A stretch of DNA of 64,000 bases, from the NCBI GenBank assembly GCA_963820415.1, contig CAWFZT010000015.1, forward strand, positions 62,001 to 126,000. The letters are read 5' to 3'. A program made the position numbers and the translations under genes. The notes beneath the pieces were generated by a model that was not told where the DNA came from, ran no database searches, and saw only the letters and a list, made by a program, of their open reading frames with translations. This document shows, one piece after another, positions 52,044 to 60,253 of the stretch (positions within the stretch are counted from its first letter, which is position 1; the number at the start of each line of letters is the position of its first letter). This DNA comes from CAWFZT01 sp963820415. GTDB lineage: Bacteria > Chloroflexota > Anaerolineae > Anaerolineales > Anaerolineaceae.

Positions 52044-53018
52044 CTATTTCGTTGGAGTCATTTCCGGTGTTGGCAACTGGCTGTTCATGCTTTGCAACAT
52101 CATGGCCATACTGATCTTAATTGTGGCGGCGAGTTCGGATTTTCCCTGGGCATCAGCCAGGGTGAAAGCCTGATTATAGTTATTCAGCGCTGTAGTTTGG
52201 TCTCCGAGAAGTTCTTGCGATTTTCCCAGATAAAAATACCCTTCTGCTGATTTTGGATCGTACTTGATTACTTCCTGGGCGCTGACCATCGCCGATTGTG
52301 GATCATCGGCCTGTAAGTAAAATAAGGTTCTGGTGATCAATAACATCTCGTGGTTATTCAGAATTTTATCGGCTTGGGCAAATACTGTATTCGCCTCATC
52401 CTTTTGACCGAGTTTCATCAACAGCACGCCTTTATAAATCAACAGATCAGTATCGTTAGGAGAGCTGGACAGGGCCAGGTTGATTTGGCTCAGAGCATTG
52501 GCATAATCGCCAGTTGACATAAGTTGTTGAGCATTGCTGATGCTGTCGTATTTTTGCTGGGAAACTTTACTGGGAGCCAAAAAACGTTGGTAGACAAAGA
52601 CCAGAGAAGCAAAAACAATCACTACGATTCCTGTGGTAATTACAAATTTGCGAATAGCGGAACTTCTTTTTTGATCCAGCCATTGGTCGATATACCACCA
52701 CCAATTCTCCGCAGGAGGATTACGGTGAGTTCTTAGCGTGCTTAACACTGCTGGCCCCCCTATCGTACGTATGAATAATCTGGCATATTTCTGAAGAGTC
52801 TTACCAATGTATTCAAACTGAGCTTCTTCAGATTTTAGAGGATGCTCCTGGGTTACGGAATTCTTTAAACGAACGCTGGCCTCATCCATCTCATATAGAA
52901 TTTGCCTGGGATCGACACTCATACCCTCCTCAAGTTTTCCCAGGTTGTTATCGATTTTATCGAGCAAATCATTGAGGGACATAGCGTTGAGAAGGGATGA
53001 ATTTGATTGTTTTTGCAT
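52044..53018 (-). CDS. Membrane-anchored TPR protein
   Basis: A 324-residue protein. The N-terminal 125 residues are cytoplasmic and helical. One transmembrane helix follows (FVITTGIVVIVFASLVFVYQ, about 126-145), then tetratricopeptide repeats from about 158 (AQQLMSTGDYANALSQINLALSSSPND, and the YFYLGKSQELLGDQTTALNNYNQAF pair). TPRs mediate protein-protein contacts; the partner is unknown. It follows typA by 71 bases and may be read through from it. No catalytic motif is present. Confidence 0.8.
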   Translation of the reverse strand: MQKQSNSSLLNAMSLNDLLDKIDNNLGKLEEGMSVDPRQILYEMDEASVRLKNSVTQEHPLKSEEAQFEYIGKTLQKYARLFIRTIGGPAVLSTLRTHRNPPAENWWWYIDQWLDQKRSSAIRKFVITTGIVVIVFASLVFVYQRFLAPSKVSQQKYDSISNAQQLMSTGDYANALSQINLALSSSPNDTDLLIYKGVLLMKLGQKDEANTVFAQADKILNNHEMLLITRTLFYLQADDPQSAMVSAQEVIKYDPKSAEGYFYLGKSQELLGDQTTALNNYNQAFTLADAQGKSELAATIKISMAMMLQSMNSQLPTPEMTPTK

Positions 53019-53089
53019 TTTTGGACCTGATTTGGTTTGTATGTTTTTGTGTACATGGCTATGCGCATTTTGCCTATTTGATACGTGCT

Positions 53090-54946
53090 TTATGCATTCA
53101 GGACTTCCTTGGCCTTTTTGTTCTGCTTGCCGCGCTCTTCTGAATCCAAAATCCGCTTACGAATCCGATAATTTTGAGGCGTTACTTCTAGTAACTCATC
53201 TTCAGAAAGGTATTCAATCGCTTCATCCAGGCTCATTATCCTGGGAGGAGTCAGCCTGACTTCAATATCTTTGTTGGATGAGCGCATATTGGTTAAATGC
53301 TTTTTCTTACATACATTAACTACAAGATCATCAGAGCGTTGGGTCTCCCCTACTACCATTCCCTCATACACCTCGACGCCTGCCCCCAAGAATAACATTC
53401 CCCTTTCTTCAGCATTCTTTAGGCCATAATTGGTGGTAATGCCGTTCTCCCAGGCCACAATTGAACTGGTGGTCCTCGAAATAATCGGGCCGGTGAAAGG
53501 CAAATACGCATGAAAAATGGTATTCATCACGCCCATGCCACGCGTAGCAGTTAAAAATTGGTAGCGAAATCCTAATAAACCACGCGTCGGTACCAGGTAG
53601 GTCAAGTGGACCGTGTTATCAGGATTATTGATTATATTCAGCATTTTTCCACGGCGCCCCCCCAACATTTCGACCACCGTACCAACTGTGTCTGGGCTGG
53701 TATCGATGTGCACTTCTTCGAAAGGTTCAAGAATCTCGCCCGCCGCGCCATCGCGGAGGATGGCTTCCGGTTTTGAGACGATGAACTCATACCCTTCTCG
53801 GCGCATTGTCTCTATCAATATAGCAAGGTGAAGCTCACCGCGGCCGGACACCAGGAAAGTATCGGTTGTCTCCGTTTCAGTTACCCTCAAAGAAACGTTG
53901 CTACGCAGCTCTGCCAACAAACGCTCGCGCAAATTGCGCGAGGTGCCCCATTTAGCTTCCCGGCCAGCAAATGGCGATGTATTTACCCCAAAGGTCATCC
54001 GCACGGTTGGTTCTTCAATCCGTATCGGAGGTAATGAAACAGGATTTTCCGGGTCTGCCAGCGTCTCGCCGATGCCAATCCCTTCTAATCCTGCCACAGC
54101 GATTATCTCTCCAGCCTCCGCCTGCTCGACTTCAACCTTCTCCAGGTTCTGATAAATATAAAGGTAGCGGGCACGCTCCATAAACACTTCACCGTTTACT
54201 TTTATCCGCGCCATACTTTGGCCAACTTTGATCTTCCCGGCATGAATGCGGCCTACTGCGGTAACTCCACGGTAATCATCGTAACCCAGGTTAGTAACCA
54301 GCATCTGAAATGGTGCATCCATGTCGACCATAGGAGGTGGAATATGGCGCAAAATCTCAAGAAAAAGGGGCTGAAGGTTCGATTCCAGTTGAGGAGTCAA
54401 GCCAGCCTGGCCGGTCACCGCATTTGCATAAATGATCGGAAAATCCGCCTGGGGATCAGTAGCGCCCAGTTCAATGAACAGGTCAAAGGTTGAATTCAAA
54501 CTCCGATCAGGGTCGGCGTCTTTACGATCCATTTTATTGATCACCACAATGGCGCGATGTCCCATCTCCAGGGCTTTCTTAAGCACAAAGCGAGTTTGAG
54601 GCATGGGTCCTTCGGCTGCATCCACCAGCAGCAAGACCCCATCTACCATGTTCATGACGCGCTCAACTTCACCGCCAAAATCAGCGTGTCCTGGAGTATC
54701 CACGATATTTATTTTTACCAATGCTCCAGTATCAGGGTTCGGGATGGTGATCGCCGTATTCTTGGCTAATATTGTGATACCACGTTCGCGTTCAAGATCA
54801 TTCGAATCCATCACACGATCGATTAACTGTTGATTTTCGCGAAAAACTTTTGACTGCCTTAGCATTCCGTCAACCAGGGTCGTTTTACCATGGTCGACGT
54901 GTGCGATAATTGCAATGTTCCTGAGATCTTTTCTCTCTTCAATCAT
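53090..54946 (-). CDS. typA: Ribosome-associated GTPase TypA/BipA
   Basis: A 618-residue translational GTPase. G1 is AHVDHGKTT (about residues 14-22), G3 VDTPGHADF, G4 NKMDRKDA, with the effector segment DSNDLERERGITI. The central and C-terminal domains carry SGRGELHLAILIETMRREGYE and NMRSSNKDIEVRLTPPR near the end. BipA assists 50S assembly at low temperature or stress. The gene is intact and of normal length. The IS pair lies about 100 bases upstream, beyond a GC-rich leader, and may have displaced its promoter region. Confidence 0.96.
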   Translation of the reverse strand: MIEERKDLRNIAIIAHVDHGKTTLVDGMLRQSKVFRENQQLIDRVMDSNDLERERGITILAKNTAITIPNPDTGALVKINIVDTPGHADFGGEVERVMNMVDGVLLLVDAAEGPMPQTRFVLKKALEMGHRAIVVINKMDRKDADPDRSLNSTFDLFIELGATDPQADFPIIYANAVTGQAGLTPQLESNLQPLFLEILRHIPPPMVDMDAPFQMLVTNLGYDDYRGVTAVGRIHAGKIKVGQSMARIKVNGEVFMERARYLYIYQNLEKVEVEQAEAGEIIAVAGLEGIGIGETLADPENPVSLPPIRIEEPTVRMTFGVNTSPFAGREAKWGTSRNLRERLLAELRSNVSLRVTETETTDTFLVSGRGELHLAILIETMRREGYEFIVSKPEAILRDGAAGEILEPFEEVHIDTSPDTVGTVVEMLGGRRGKMLNIINNPDNTVHLTYLVPTRGLLGFRYQFLTATRGMGVMNTIFHAYLPFTGPIISRTTSSIVAWENGITTNYGLKNAEERGMLFLGAGVEVYEGMVVGETQRSDDLVVNVCKKKHLTNMRSSNKDIEVRLTPPRIMSLDEAIEYLSEDELLEVTPQNYRIRKRILDSEERGKQNKKAKEVLNA

Positions 54947-55050
54947 TCTATGGATACTTCCACGATCCTACTTGCATGTAAAAACCCCGCCCCACCAGCC
55001 GAGGACGTATAGTTGACTACATATAATATCAGAGCCAAAGCAAAAAGGGA

Positions 55051-55068
55051 AGGGATAATTTATTATCT
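55051..55068 (+). repeat. 18-bp direct repeat (IS target duplication), left copy
   Basis: AGGGATAATTTATTATCT flanks the first element. The same 18 bases recur at 56473-56490 and 57895-57912, always at the junction with an element end. They are best read as a duplicated target site; the length is long for a typical IS but fits what is known for some IS1202-group elements. Confidence 0.85.
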
Positions 55069-56472
55069 GTTAGCGATAAGTAGTAGAGTCCCCTTTACGA
55101 CAAGTTAAAATGTCCCCATTGAAAGGGCGACAGAATGGACCTACTGACGATGAGCAAGAAAGAGTTAAGCCGCATGGAAGTGATGGGGCGGTTGCAAGAG
55201 AAGAGGATGACGCAAAAGGTGGCTGCGAAAATTATGGGGGTTAGCGAACGGCAAGTTAAGCGGCTGTGGAAACGGTATCGAGAAAAGGGGGCGAGCGGGC
55301 TGGTATGCGGGCGGCGTGGGAAACCGAGCAACAACCGGATGAGGGCAGAGAAGGTGCAAGCGGCGGTAGATTGGCTGCATCGTCGTTATGCAGATTTTGG
55401 TCCAACCCTGGCCTGCGAGAAATTGGTAGAGAAACATGGGTTGAAGCTATCGGTGGGGAGTGTACGCAAGATCATGATCGAGGAGGAGTTGTGGAAGCCG
55501 AAGAAAGGTCGGAAGGTAGGAGTGCACCAGATGCGGGAGCGGCGGGCATGCAGAGGGGAACTGGTGCAGGTGGATGGTTCGCCGTACGACTGGTTTGAAG
55601 GGCGAGCTGCGGAATGCACCCTGCTGGTGTTCATTGACGATGCCACCGGCAAACTGGGGCAGTTATTGTTCGTGAAAAGCGAGAGCTTTTTCAGCTATTG
55701 CCGGGCGACGGAAGGCTATTTGGCCCGCCACGGCAAGCCAGTCGCCTTCTACAGCGACAAACATGGTGTTTTCCGGGTTAATCAACCTGCGGCAGGTTCT
55801 TCGGACGCCCTGACCCAATTTGGGCGGGCCATGCAGGCACTGGATATCCAGATCCTCTGTGCCAATACCCCGCAGGCCAAAGGCCGGGTTGAGCGGGTCA
55901 ACCAGACCCTCCAAGATCGCCTACCCAAAGAACTCCGTTTGCGTGGCATCTCTGACTGGCAAGCAGGCAATGCCTTCCTGCCAGAATTCATGGACGATTT
56001 CAATCGCCGCTTTGCAGTCCAGCCCAGAAGCCAATTTGACGCCCATCGCCCGCTCTCCCCGCAGGACAACCCCGCCCGTCTCTTCACCTGGCAGGAGACA
56101 CGCATTCTCTCCAAGAACCTGACCCTGCAGTTTAACAAGGTCGTCTACCAGATCCAGACCGAGCGCCCCTCCTACGCCATGCGCAATGCGGCCGTGACTG
56201 TCTGCCTGGATGACCAGGGAAACATCACCATCCTCTATAAAGGCAAACCCTTGAACTACACCGTTTTTCACCAGCAAGCCAAACAATCCGAAGTCGTGCA
56301 GTCCAAACAAATCGACCAAGCCCTCCTCAACCAAAGCAAGGCTCACAAGCCTGCTCCCAATCACCCCTGGCACAATCGCTTTGCCACCCCGCTTTCGAAT
56401 AGTAGAGATTGTCCCCCTCCAGGGGACATCTCTACTTCGCGCAATTAGGGGACATTTCTACTTAACGTTGAC
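55069..56472 (+). mobile_element. IS1202/ISNCY-like insertion sequence, copy A (1404 bp)
   Basis: The element runs between the direct repeats, carrying one transposase at 55135-56448. Its ends are imperfect inverted repeats of about 26 bases: GTTAGCGATAAGTAG at the left, and at the right (complement) GTCAACGTTAAGTAG, both continuing into a GTCCCCT block. Further GTCCCC/GGGGAC blocks are repeated inside each end (for example 56420-56450), probable transposase sites. Copy B at 56491 is nearly identical, with about ten base differences. Both are in the same orientation. Confidence 0.92.
55135..56448 (+). CDS. IS1202/ISNCY-type DDE transposase, copy A
   Basis: A 437-residue transposase. A helix-turn-helix region is at the N-terminus (MTQKVAAKIMGVSERQVKRLWKRY, key A-A-K-I-M-G-V-S-x-R-Q-V-K-R). 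The rve-like catalytic core contains the first Asp in VQVDGSPYDWF, the second in FYSDKHGVF and the Glu in KGRVERVNQTLQDR. The gene is intact. ATG 55135 is preceded by GGGCGACAGA with only a weak Shine-Dalgarno. The antisense ORFs in this region are shadows. Compared with copy B, Arg14 here is Cys there. Confidence 0.93.
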   Translation: MDLLTMSKKELSRMEVMGRLQEKRMTQKVAAKIMGVSERQVKRLWKRYREKGASGLVCGRRGKPSNNRMRAEKVQAAVDWLHRRYADFGPTLACEKLVEKHGLKLSVGSVRKIMIEEELWKPKKGRKVGVHQMRERRACRGELVQVDGSPYDWFEGRAAECTLLVFIDDATGKLGQLLFVKSESFFSYCRATEGYLARHGKPVAFYSDKHGVFRVNQPAAGSSDALTQFGRAMQALDIQILCANTPQAKGRVERVNQTLQDRLPKELRLRGISDWQAGNAFLPEFMDDFNRRFAVQPRSQFDAHRPLSPQDNPARLFTWQETRILSKNLTLQFNKVVYQIQTERPSYAMRNAAVTVCLDDQGNITILYKGKPLNYTVFHQQAKQSEVVQSKQIDQALLNQSKAHKPAPNHPWHNRFATPLSNSRDCPPPGDISTSRN

Positions 56473-56490
56473 AGGGATAATTTATTATCT
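56473..56490 (+). repeat. 18-bp direct repeat, shared central copy
   Basis: The central copy of the 18-base repeat is shared by the right end of copy A and the left end of copy B, so the array is repeat-IS-repeat-IS-repeat. This is expected from insertion of a second copy into the same target, or from tandem duplication by recombination between repeats. Confidence 0.85.
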
Positions 56491-57894
56491 GTTAGCGATA
56501 AGTAGTAGAGTCCCCTTTGCGACAAGTTAAAATGTCCCCATTGAAAGGGCGACAGAATGGACCTACTGACGATGAGCAAGAAAGAGTTAAGCTGCATGGA
56601 AGTGATGGGGCGGTTGCAAGAGAAGAGGATGACGCAAAAGGTGGCTGCGAAAATTATGGGGGTTAGCGAACGGCAAGTGAAGCGGCTGTGGAAACGGTAT
56701 CGAGAAAAGGGGGCGAGCGGGCTGGTATGCGGGCGGCGTGGGAAACCGAGCAACAACCGGATGAGGGCAGAGAAGGTGCAAGCGGCGGTAGATTGGCTGC
56801 ATCGTCGTTATGCAGATTTTGGTCCAACCCTGGCCTGCGAGAAATTGGTAGAGAAACATGGGTTGAAGCTATCGGTGGGGAGTGTACGCAAGATCATGAT
56901 CGAGGAGGAGTTGTGGAAGCCGAAGAAAGGTCGGAAGGTAGGAGTGCACCAGATGCGGGAGCGGCGGGCATGCAGAGGGGAACTGGTGCAGGTGGATGGT
57001 TCGCCGTACGACTGGTTTGAAGGGCGAGCTGCGGAATGCACCCTGCTGGTGTTCATTGACGATGCCACCGGCAAACTGGGGCAGTTATTGTTCGTGAAAA
57101 GCGAGAGCTTTTTCAGCTATTGCCGGGCGACGGAAGGCTATTTGGCCCGCCACGGCAAGCCAGTCGCCTTCTACAGCGACAAACATGGTGTTTTCCGGGT
57201 TAATCAACCTGCGGCAGGTTCTTCGGACGCCCTGACCCAATTTGGGCGGGCCATGCAGGCACTGGATATCCAGATCCTCTGTGCCAATACCCCGCAGGCC
57301 AAAGGCCGGGTTGAGCGGGTCAACCAGACCCTCCAAGATCGCCTACCCAAAGAACTCCGTTTGCGTGGCATCTCTGACTGGCAAGCAGGCAATGCCTTCC
57401 TGCCAGAATTCATGGACGATTTCAATCGCCGCTTTGCAGTCCAGCCCAGAAGCCAATTTGACGCCCATCGCCCGCTCTCCCCGCAGGACAACCCCGCCCG
57501 CCTCTTCACCTGGCAGGAGACACGCATTCTCTCCAAGAACCTGACCCTGCAGTTTAACAAGGTCGTCTACCAGATCCAGACCGAGCGCCCCTCCTACGCC
57601 ATGCGCAATGCGGCTGTGACTGTCTGCCTGGATGATCAGGGAAACATCACCATCCTCTATAAAGGCAAACCCTTGAACTACACCGTTTTTCACCAGCAAG
57701 CCAAACAATCCGAAGTCGTGCAGTCCAAACAAATCGACCAAGCCCTCCTCAACCAAAGCAAGGCTCACAAGCCTGCTCCCAATCACCCCTGGCACAATCG
57801 CTTTGCCACCCCGCTTTCGAATAGTAGAGATTGTCCCCCCAAAGGGGACATCTCTACTTCGCACGATTAGGGGACATTTCTACTTAACGTTGAC
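56491..57894 (+). mobile_element. IS1202/ISNCY-like insertion sequence, copy B (1404 bp)
   Basis: The same length, ends and orientation as copy A, displaced by exactly 1422 bases (1404 plus 18). Differences include C/T in the codon that gives Cys14, several silent transitions in the transposase, and changes in the right-end block near 57835-57870. These scattered differences argue that the two copies are real, rather than one sequence assembled twice. Confidence 0.92.
56557..57870 (+). CDS. IS1202/ISNCY-type DDE transposase, copy B
   Basis: A 437-residue transposase, with Cys at residue 14 in place of Arg, and a final EISTSHD-like tail compared with SRN in copy A. The HTH and D-D-E core are unchanged, so it appears functional. 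Start ATG 56557 lies at the same distance from the left end as in copy A. Confidence 0.93.
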   Translation: MDLLTMSKKELSCMEVMGRLQEKRMTQKVAAKIMGVSERQVKRLWKRYREKGASGLVCGRRGKPSNNRMRAEKVQAAVDWLHRRYADFGPTLACEKLVEKHGLKLSVGSVRKIMIEEELWKPKKGRKVGVHQMRERRACRGELVQVDGSPYDWFEGRAAECTLLVFIDDATGKLGQLLFVKSESFFSYCRATEGYLARHGKPVAFYSDKHGVFRVNQPAAGSSDALTQFGRAMQALDIQILCANTPQAKGRVERVNQTLQDRLPKELRLRGISDWQAGNAFLPEFMDDFNRRFAVQPRSQFDAHRPLSPQDNPARLFTWQETRILSKNLTLQFNKVVYQIQTERPSYAMRNAAVTVCLDDQGNITILYKGKPLNYTVFHQQAKQSEVVQSKQIDQALLNQSKAHKPAPNHPWHNRFATPLSNSRDCPPKGDISTSHD

Positions 57895-57912
57895 AGGGAT
57901 AATTTATTATCT
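57895..57912 (+). repeat. 18-bp direct repeat, right copy
   Basis: The rightmost copy of the repeat, immediately before the promoter of the patatin gene. The -35 of that promoter starts 3 bases after the repeat, so the insertions lie just outside the core promoter. Confidence 0.85.
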
Positions 57913-57914
57913 TC

Positions 57915-57943
57915 TTGACATGCACGAGCCTGCTCCGTAGAAT
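57915..57943 (+). promoter_or_regulatory. Sigma70-type promoter for the patatin gene
   Basis: A perfect TTGACA at 57915-57920, a 17-base spacer and TAGAAT at 57938-57943 read toward the patatin gene (ATG 57965). The AT-rich end of the 18-bp direct repeat abuts the -35 and could act as an UP element; target duplication would have regenerated it. Confidence 0.75.
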
Positions 57944-57964
57944 TGTTCTAGAAGGGACAATAAC

Positions 57965-58807
57965 ATGGCAAAACTTAGAGTAGGCTTGGCCCTGAGTGGT
58001 GGTGGAGCACGTTGGATGGCTCATATCGGCGTTCTAAAAGTATTGGAAATGGCTGGTATACAGATCGATTGCCTGGCCGGCACCAGTATGGGCGGTATCA
58101 TCGCTGCAGCTTACGCCAAGGGAATGTCCGCAAAAAATATTGAAATCGAAGCGATAAAATTTTCAAAGGTCAGACATCTGGTAAGTTTGCTAGATCCTAA
58201 CCCGGCCAGGCGAGGTTTCTTGGAAGGAAATCGGGTGAAAAGATATTTGCATACTCTGTTTGGGCCTGATCCATCCTTTGAGAATCTAAAAATCCCGTTG
58301 ATTTTGAATGCTGTAGATCTCAATACATGTACAGAAATCGCCATGGCGGAAGGTCCTTTACTGCCGGCAATCTTCGGCACCGCAGCAGTTCCCGGCCTGT
58401 TCCCGCCTGCTTCCCATAATGGGCATCTATTGATCGATGGCGGAGTGCTCAATAATGTGCCCACTTCCCACATGAAACAATTCGGAGCAGATATCGTCAT
58501 AGCGGTGGATGTCCTCACAGATCCAATTACGGAACCTTCCGAGGTTGCCGTTTCCTCTAAAACACATTTCCCCGTCCATTTACCCGACTTTTTTATCGAC
58601 TTGTATCGTGCATTTATTATTATGAATTCGCAAAACACCCGCTTGCAGTTGGAAGCCAATCCGCCTGATGTTTTAATTCATCCTGATATTCCTGCCGACA
58701 TCACGATGTTCCTCGGTTTTTTACACGTTAGTGAGGTTATCGCGGCTGGCGAGCGCGCTGCCCTTCAAGCATTGCCTCAAATTCAGTCATTATTGGAAAG
58801 AAGATAA
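57965..58807 (+). CDS. Patatin-like phospholipase
   Basis: A 280-residue acyl hydrolase. The oxyanion loop is LALSGGGARW (about 8-17), the nucleophile Ser is in LAGTSMGGI (about 38-46) and the catalytic Asp in LIDGGVLNN (about 157-165). VPGLFPPA precedes the DGG motif, as expected. The family cleaves phospholipids or other esters. It stands alone, driven by its own promoter, with the IS pair directly upstream. The closest analogues are RssA-like cytoplasmic patatins. Confidence 0.92.
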   Translation: MAKLRVGLALSGGGARWMAHIGVLKVLEMAGIQIDCLAGTSMGGIIAAAYAKGMSAKNIEIEAIKFSKVRHLVSLLDPNPARRGFLEGNRVKRYLHTLFGPDPSFENLKIPLILNAVDLNTCTEIAMAEGPLLPAIFGTAAVPGLFPPASHNGHLLIDGGVLNNVPTSHMKQFGADIVIAVDVLTDPITEPSEVAVSSKTHFPVHLPDFFIDLYRAFIIMNSQNTRLQLEANPPDVLIHPDIPADITMFLGFLHVSEVIAAGERAALQALPQIQSLLERR

Positions 58808-58840
58808 CATCATCGGTCGAAATCCAGAAAAAAATCGGTC

Positions 58841-58869
58841 TTGACCTCTTGCGTGTTCATTATTACAAT
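58841..58869 (+). promoter_or_regulatory. Sigma70-type promoter for the FmdB-like gene
   Basis: TTGACC at 58841-58846, a 17-base spacer and TACAAT at 58864-58869 precede the zinc-ribbon gene (ATG 58889). The leader would be only about 14 bases, including the AGGAG Shine-Dalgarno. Confidence 0.65.
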
Positions 58870-58888
58870 TTGACCAGGAGATAATTCC

Positions 58889-59113
58889 ATGCCAGTCTAT
58901 GAATATGCCTGTAAAGATTGCGGACATAAATTTGATAGCCTTCGTTCGATGAAGGATGCCGACGAACCAATCCAATGTAAGAATTGCCAGAGCTTGCACA
59001 CACACCGTAAGCTTTCGACTTTTTTCTCGCAAAGTGAAGGTAGGTCAATCGGACCTCAGACTGGTGGATGCGGTGGCTGTAATGGAGGATCATGCGCTTC
59101 CTGCCGGAATTAG
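58889..59113 (+). CDS. FmdB/CxxC zinc-ribbon protein
   Basis: A 74-residue zinc ribbon. The pattern is MPVYEYACKDCGHKFD at the start (key C-x-x-C), then CKNC, with a Gly/Cys-rich tail (GGCGGCNGGSCASC). FmdB-type proteins are putative regulators of amidase/formamidase genes; the function here is not established. It has its own promoter and a hairpin terminator downstream at 59176-59213. Confidence 0.88.
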   Translation: MPVYEYACKDCGHKFDSLRSMKDADEPIQCKNCQSLHTHRKLSTFFSQSEGRSIGPQTGGCGGCNGGSCASCRN

Positions 59114-59175
59114 CTACTTTTCCTGTTCAGAGCCAATACCCTTTTGTGTGACACAAATTCAATATACTTCATTCA

Positions 59176-59213
59176 AAATATTGGGTTATGCGGCTACGCA
59201 CAACCCAATATTT
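59176..59213 (+). terminator. Hairpin terminator after the FmdB-like gene
   Basis: An inverted repeat of 12 bases (AAATATTGGGTT with AACCCAATATTT) encloses a 14-base loop that has a small GCG/CGC pairing of its own. It is followed by a T-rich stretch (TATTCTTC). It lies in the 211-base gap between the FmdB gene and argF. Confidence 0.6.
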
Positions 59214-59253
59214 ATTCTTCCATCATGAATGCACAGAACTCCAATTATTTCTA

Positions 59254-59281
59254 TTGCCCGTAGAAATCAATATGATATACT
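59254..59281 (+). promoter_or_regulatory. Probable promoter for argF
   Basis: TTGCCC at 59254-59259, a 16-base spacer and TATACT at 59276-59281 lie about 43 bases before the argF start at 59325, which is preceded by a good AGGAGG. The -35 has only four of six consensus bases. Confidence 0.45.
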
Positions 59282-59324
59282 TCTTTGGATTTTATAAGGC
59301 ACCAATCTATAGGAGGTTTTTCCA

Positions 59325-60250
59325 ATGAAGAAAGACTTTATCGCAATTAACGATTACACTGCTCAAGATATCCAAAATCTTTTAGACATGGCAGTTCGGT
59401 TGAAGAAAGAATTTTTCAAAGAAGGAAATCCTCCTCTGCTCAAAGGCAAAGTTCTTGCGATGATTTTCCAAAAGCCCAGTTTGCGTACCAGGATAAGCTT
59501 CGACATGGCTATGCGCCACCTGGGAGGTGACGCTTTATACATCTCGCCGGATGAAATTGGCCTGGGCAAGCGCAAATCAATCGCAGACGTGGCGCGGGTA
59601 CTTTCAGGTTATGTCAACGCCATCATGGCGCGTGTATTTTCACACGGCCACGTGGTTGAGCTTGCACGCTGGTCTAGTATCCCGGTTATTAATGGCTTGA
59701 GCGACTATAACCACCCATGCCAGGCCATGGCTGACGCTCTGACAATTTTCGAGAAATTTGGGACGTTCAAAGGGTTGAATGTGACTTTTGTGGGGGATGC
59801 CAATAATGTAGCTGTCTCTTTAATGCATGTCTGCACAAAACTTGGCGCCAATTTCACCCTCGCCAGCCCTGAAGGGTATGACCTGAACCCCACTGCCCTT
59901 GAAATTGGGCAGAAGATAGCCGCTGAAAATGGCGCCAAAATCACCCTGTTACGTGATCCTCATGAAGCGGTTAAAATGCAGATGTCATCTACACAGATAC
60001 CTGGACTTCGATGGGGCAAGAAGCTGAAACCAAAAAACGTGAGCTGGTCTTTCCACCCTATCAGGTCAATTCGAAATTGGTCTCCGAAGCGACGCCGAAC
60101 GTGATCGTGATGCACTGTCTCCCAGCTCATCGCGGGCAAGAATTAACTGACGCCGTCGCCGATGGACCACATTCGGTGATCTTTACCCAAGCTCACAATC
60201 GCCTGCATGCCCAGAAAGCAATCCTGGTTCATTTATTATTAGGTTATTAA
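59325..60250 (+). CDS. argF: Ornithine carbamoyltransferase, frameshifted
   Basis: Makes citrulline from ornithine and carbamoyl phosphate in arginine synthesis, or runs in reverse in the arginine deiminase route. The carbamoyl-phosphate loop appears as FQKPSLRTRISFD (usual form E-K-x-S-x-R-T-R), followed by NGLSDYNHPCQAMADALT. A base is missing in the A-run 59973-59976. Adding one A restores the expected DVIYTDTW-SMGQE text and joins the 3' frame, which carries FPPYQVN and MHCLPAHRG (ornithine/carbamoyl site). Repaired length is about 309 residues, normal. It is 3 bases from rocD, so the two are coupled. Confidence 0.92.
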
Positions 60251-60253
60251 ATA

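Noticed and set aside
57343..57864. Minus-strand ORFs of up to 173 codons across both IS copies.
   Set aside because: They are mirror frames of the transposase gene, repeated identically in both copies, with no separate start signals.
55051..57912. Tandem IS pair as a pure assembly artefact.
   Set aside because: The copies differ at about ten positions spread over their length, including an Arg/Cys change, which a duplicated contig segment would not show.
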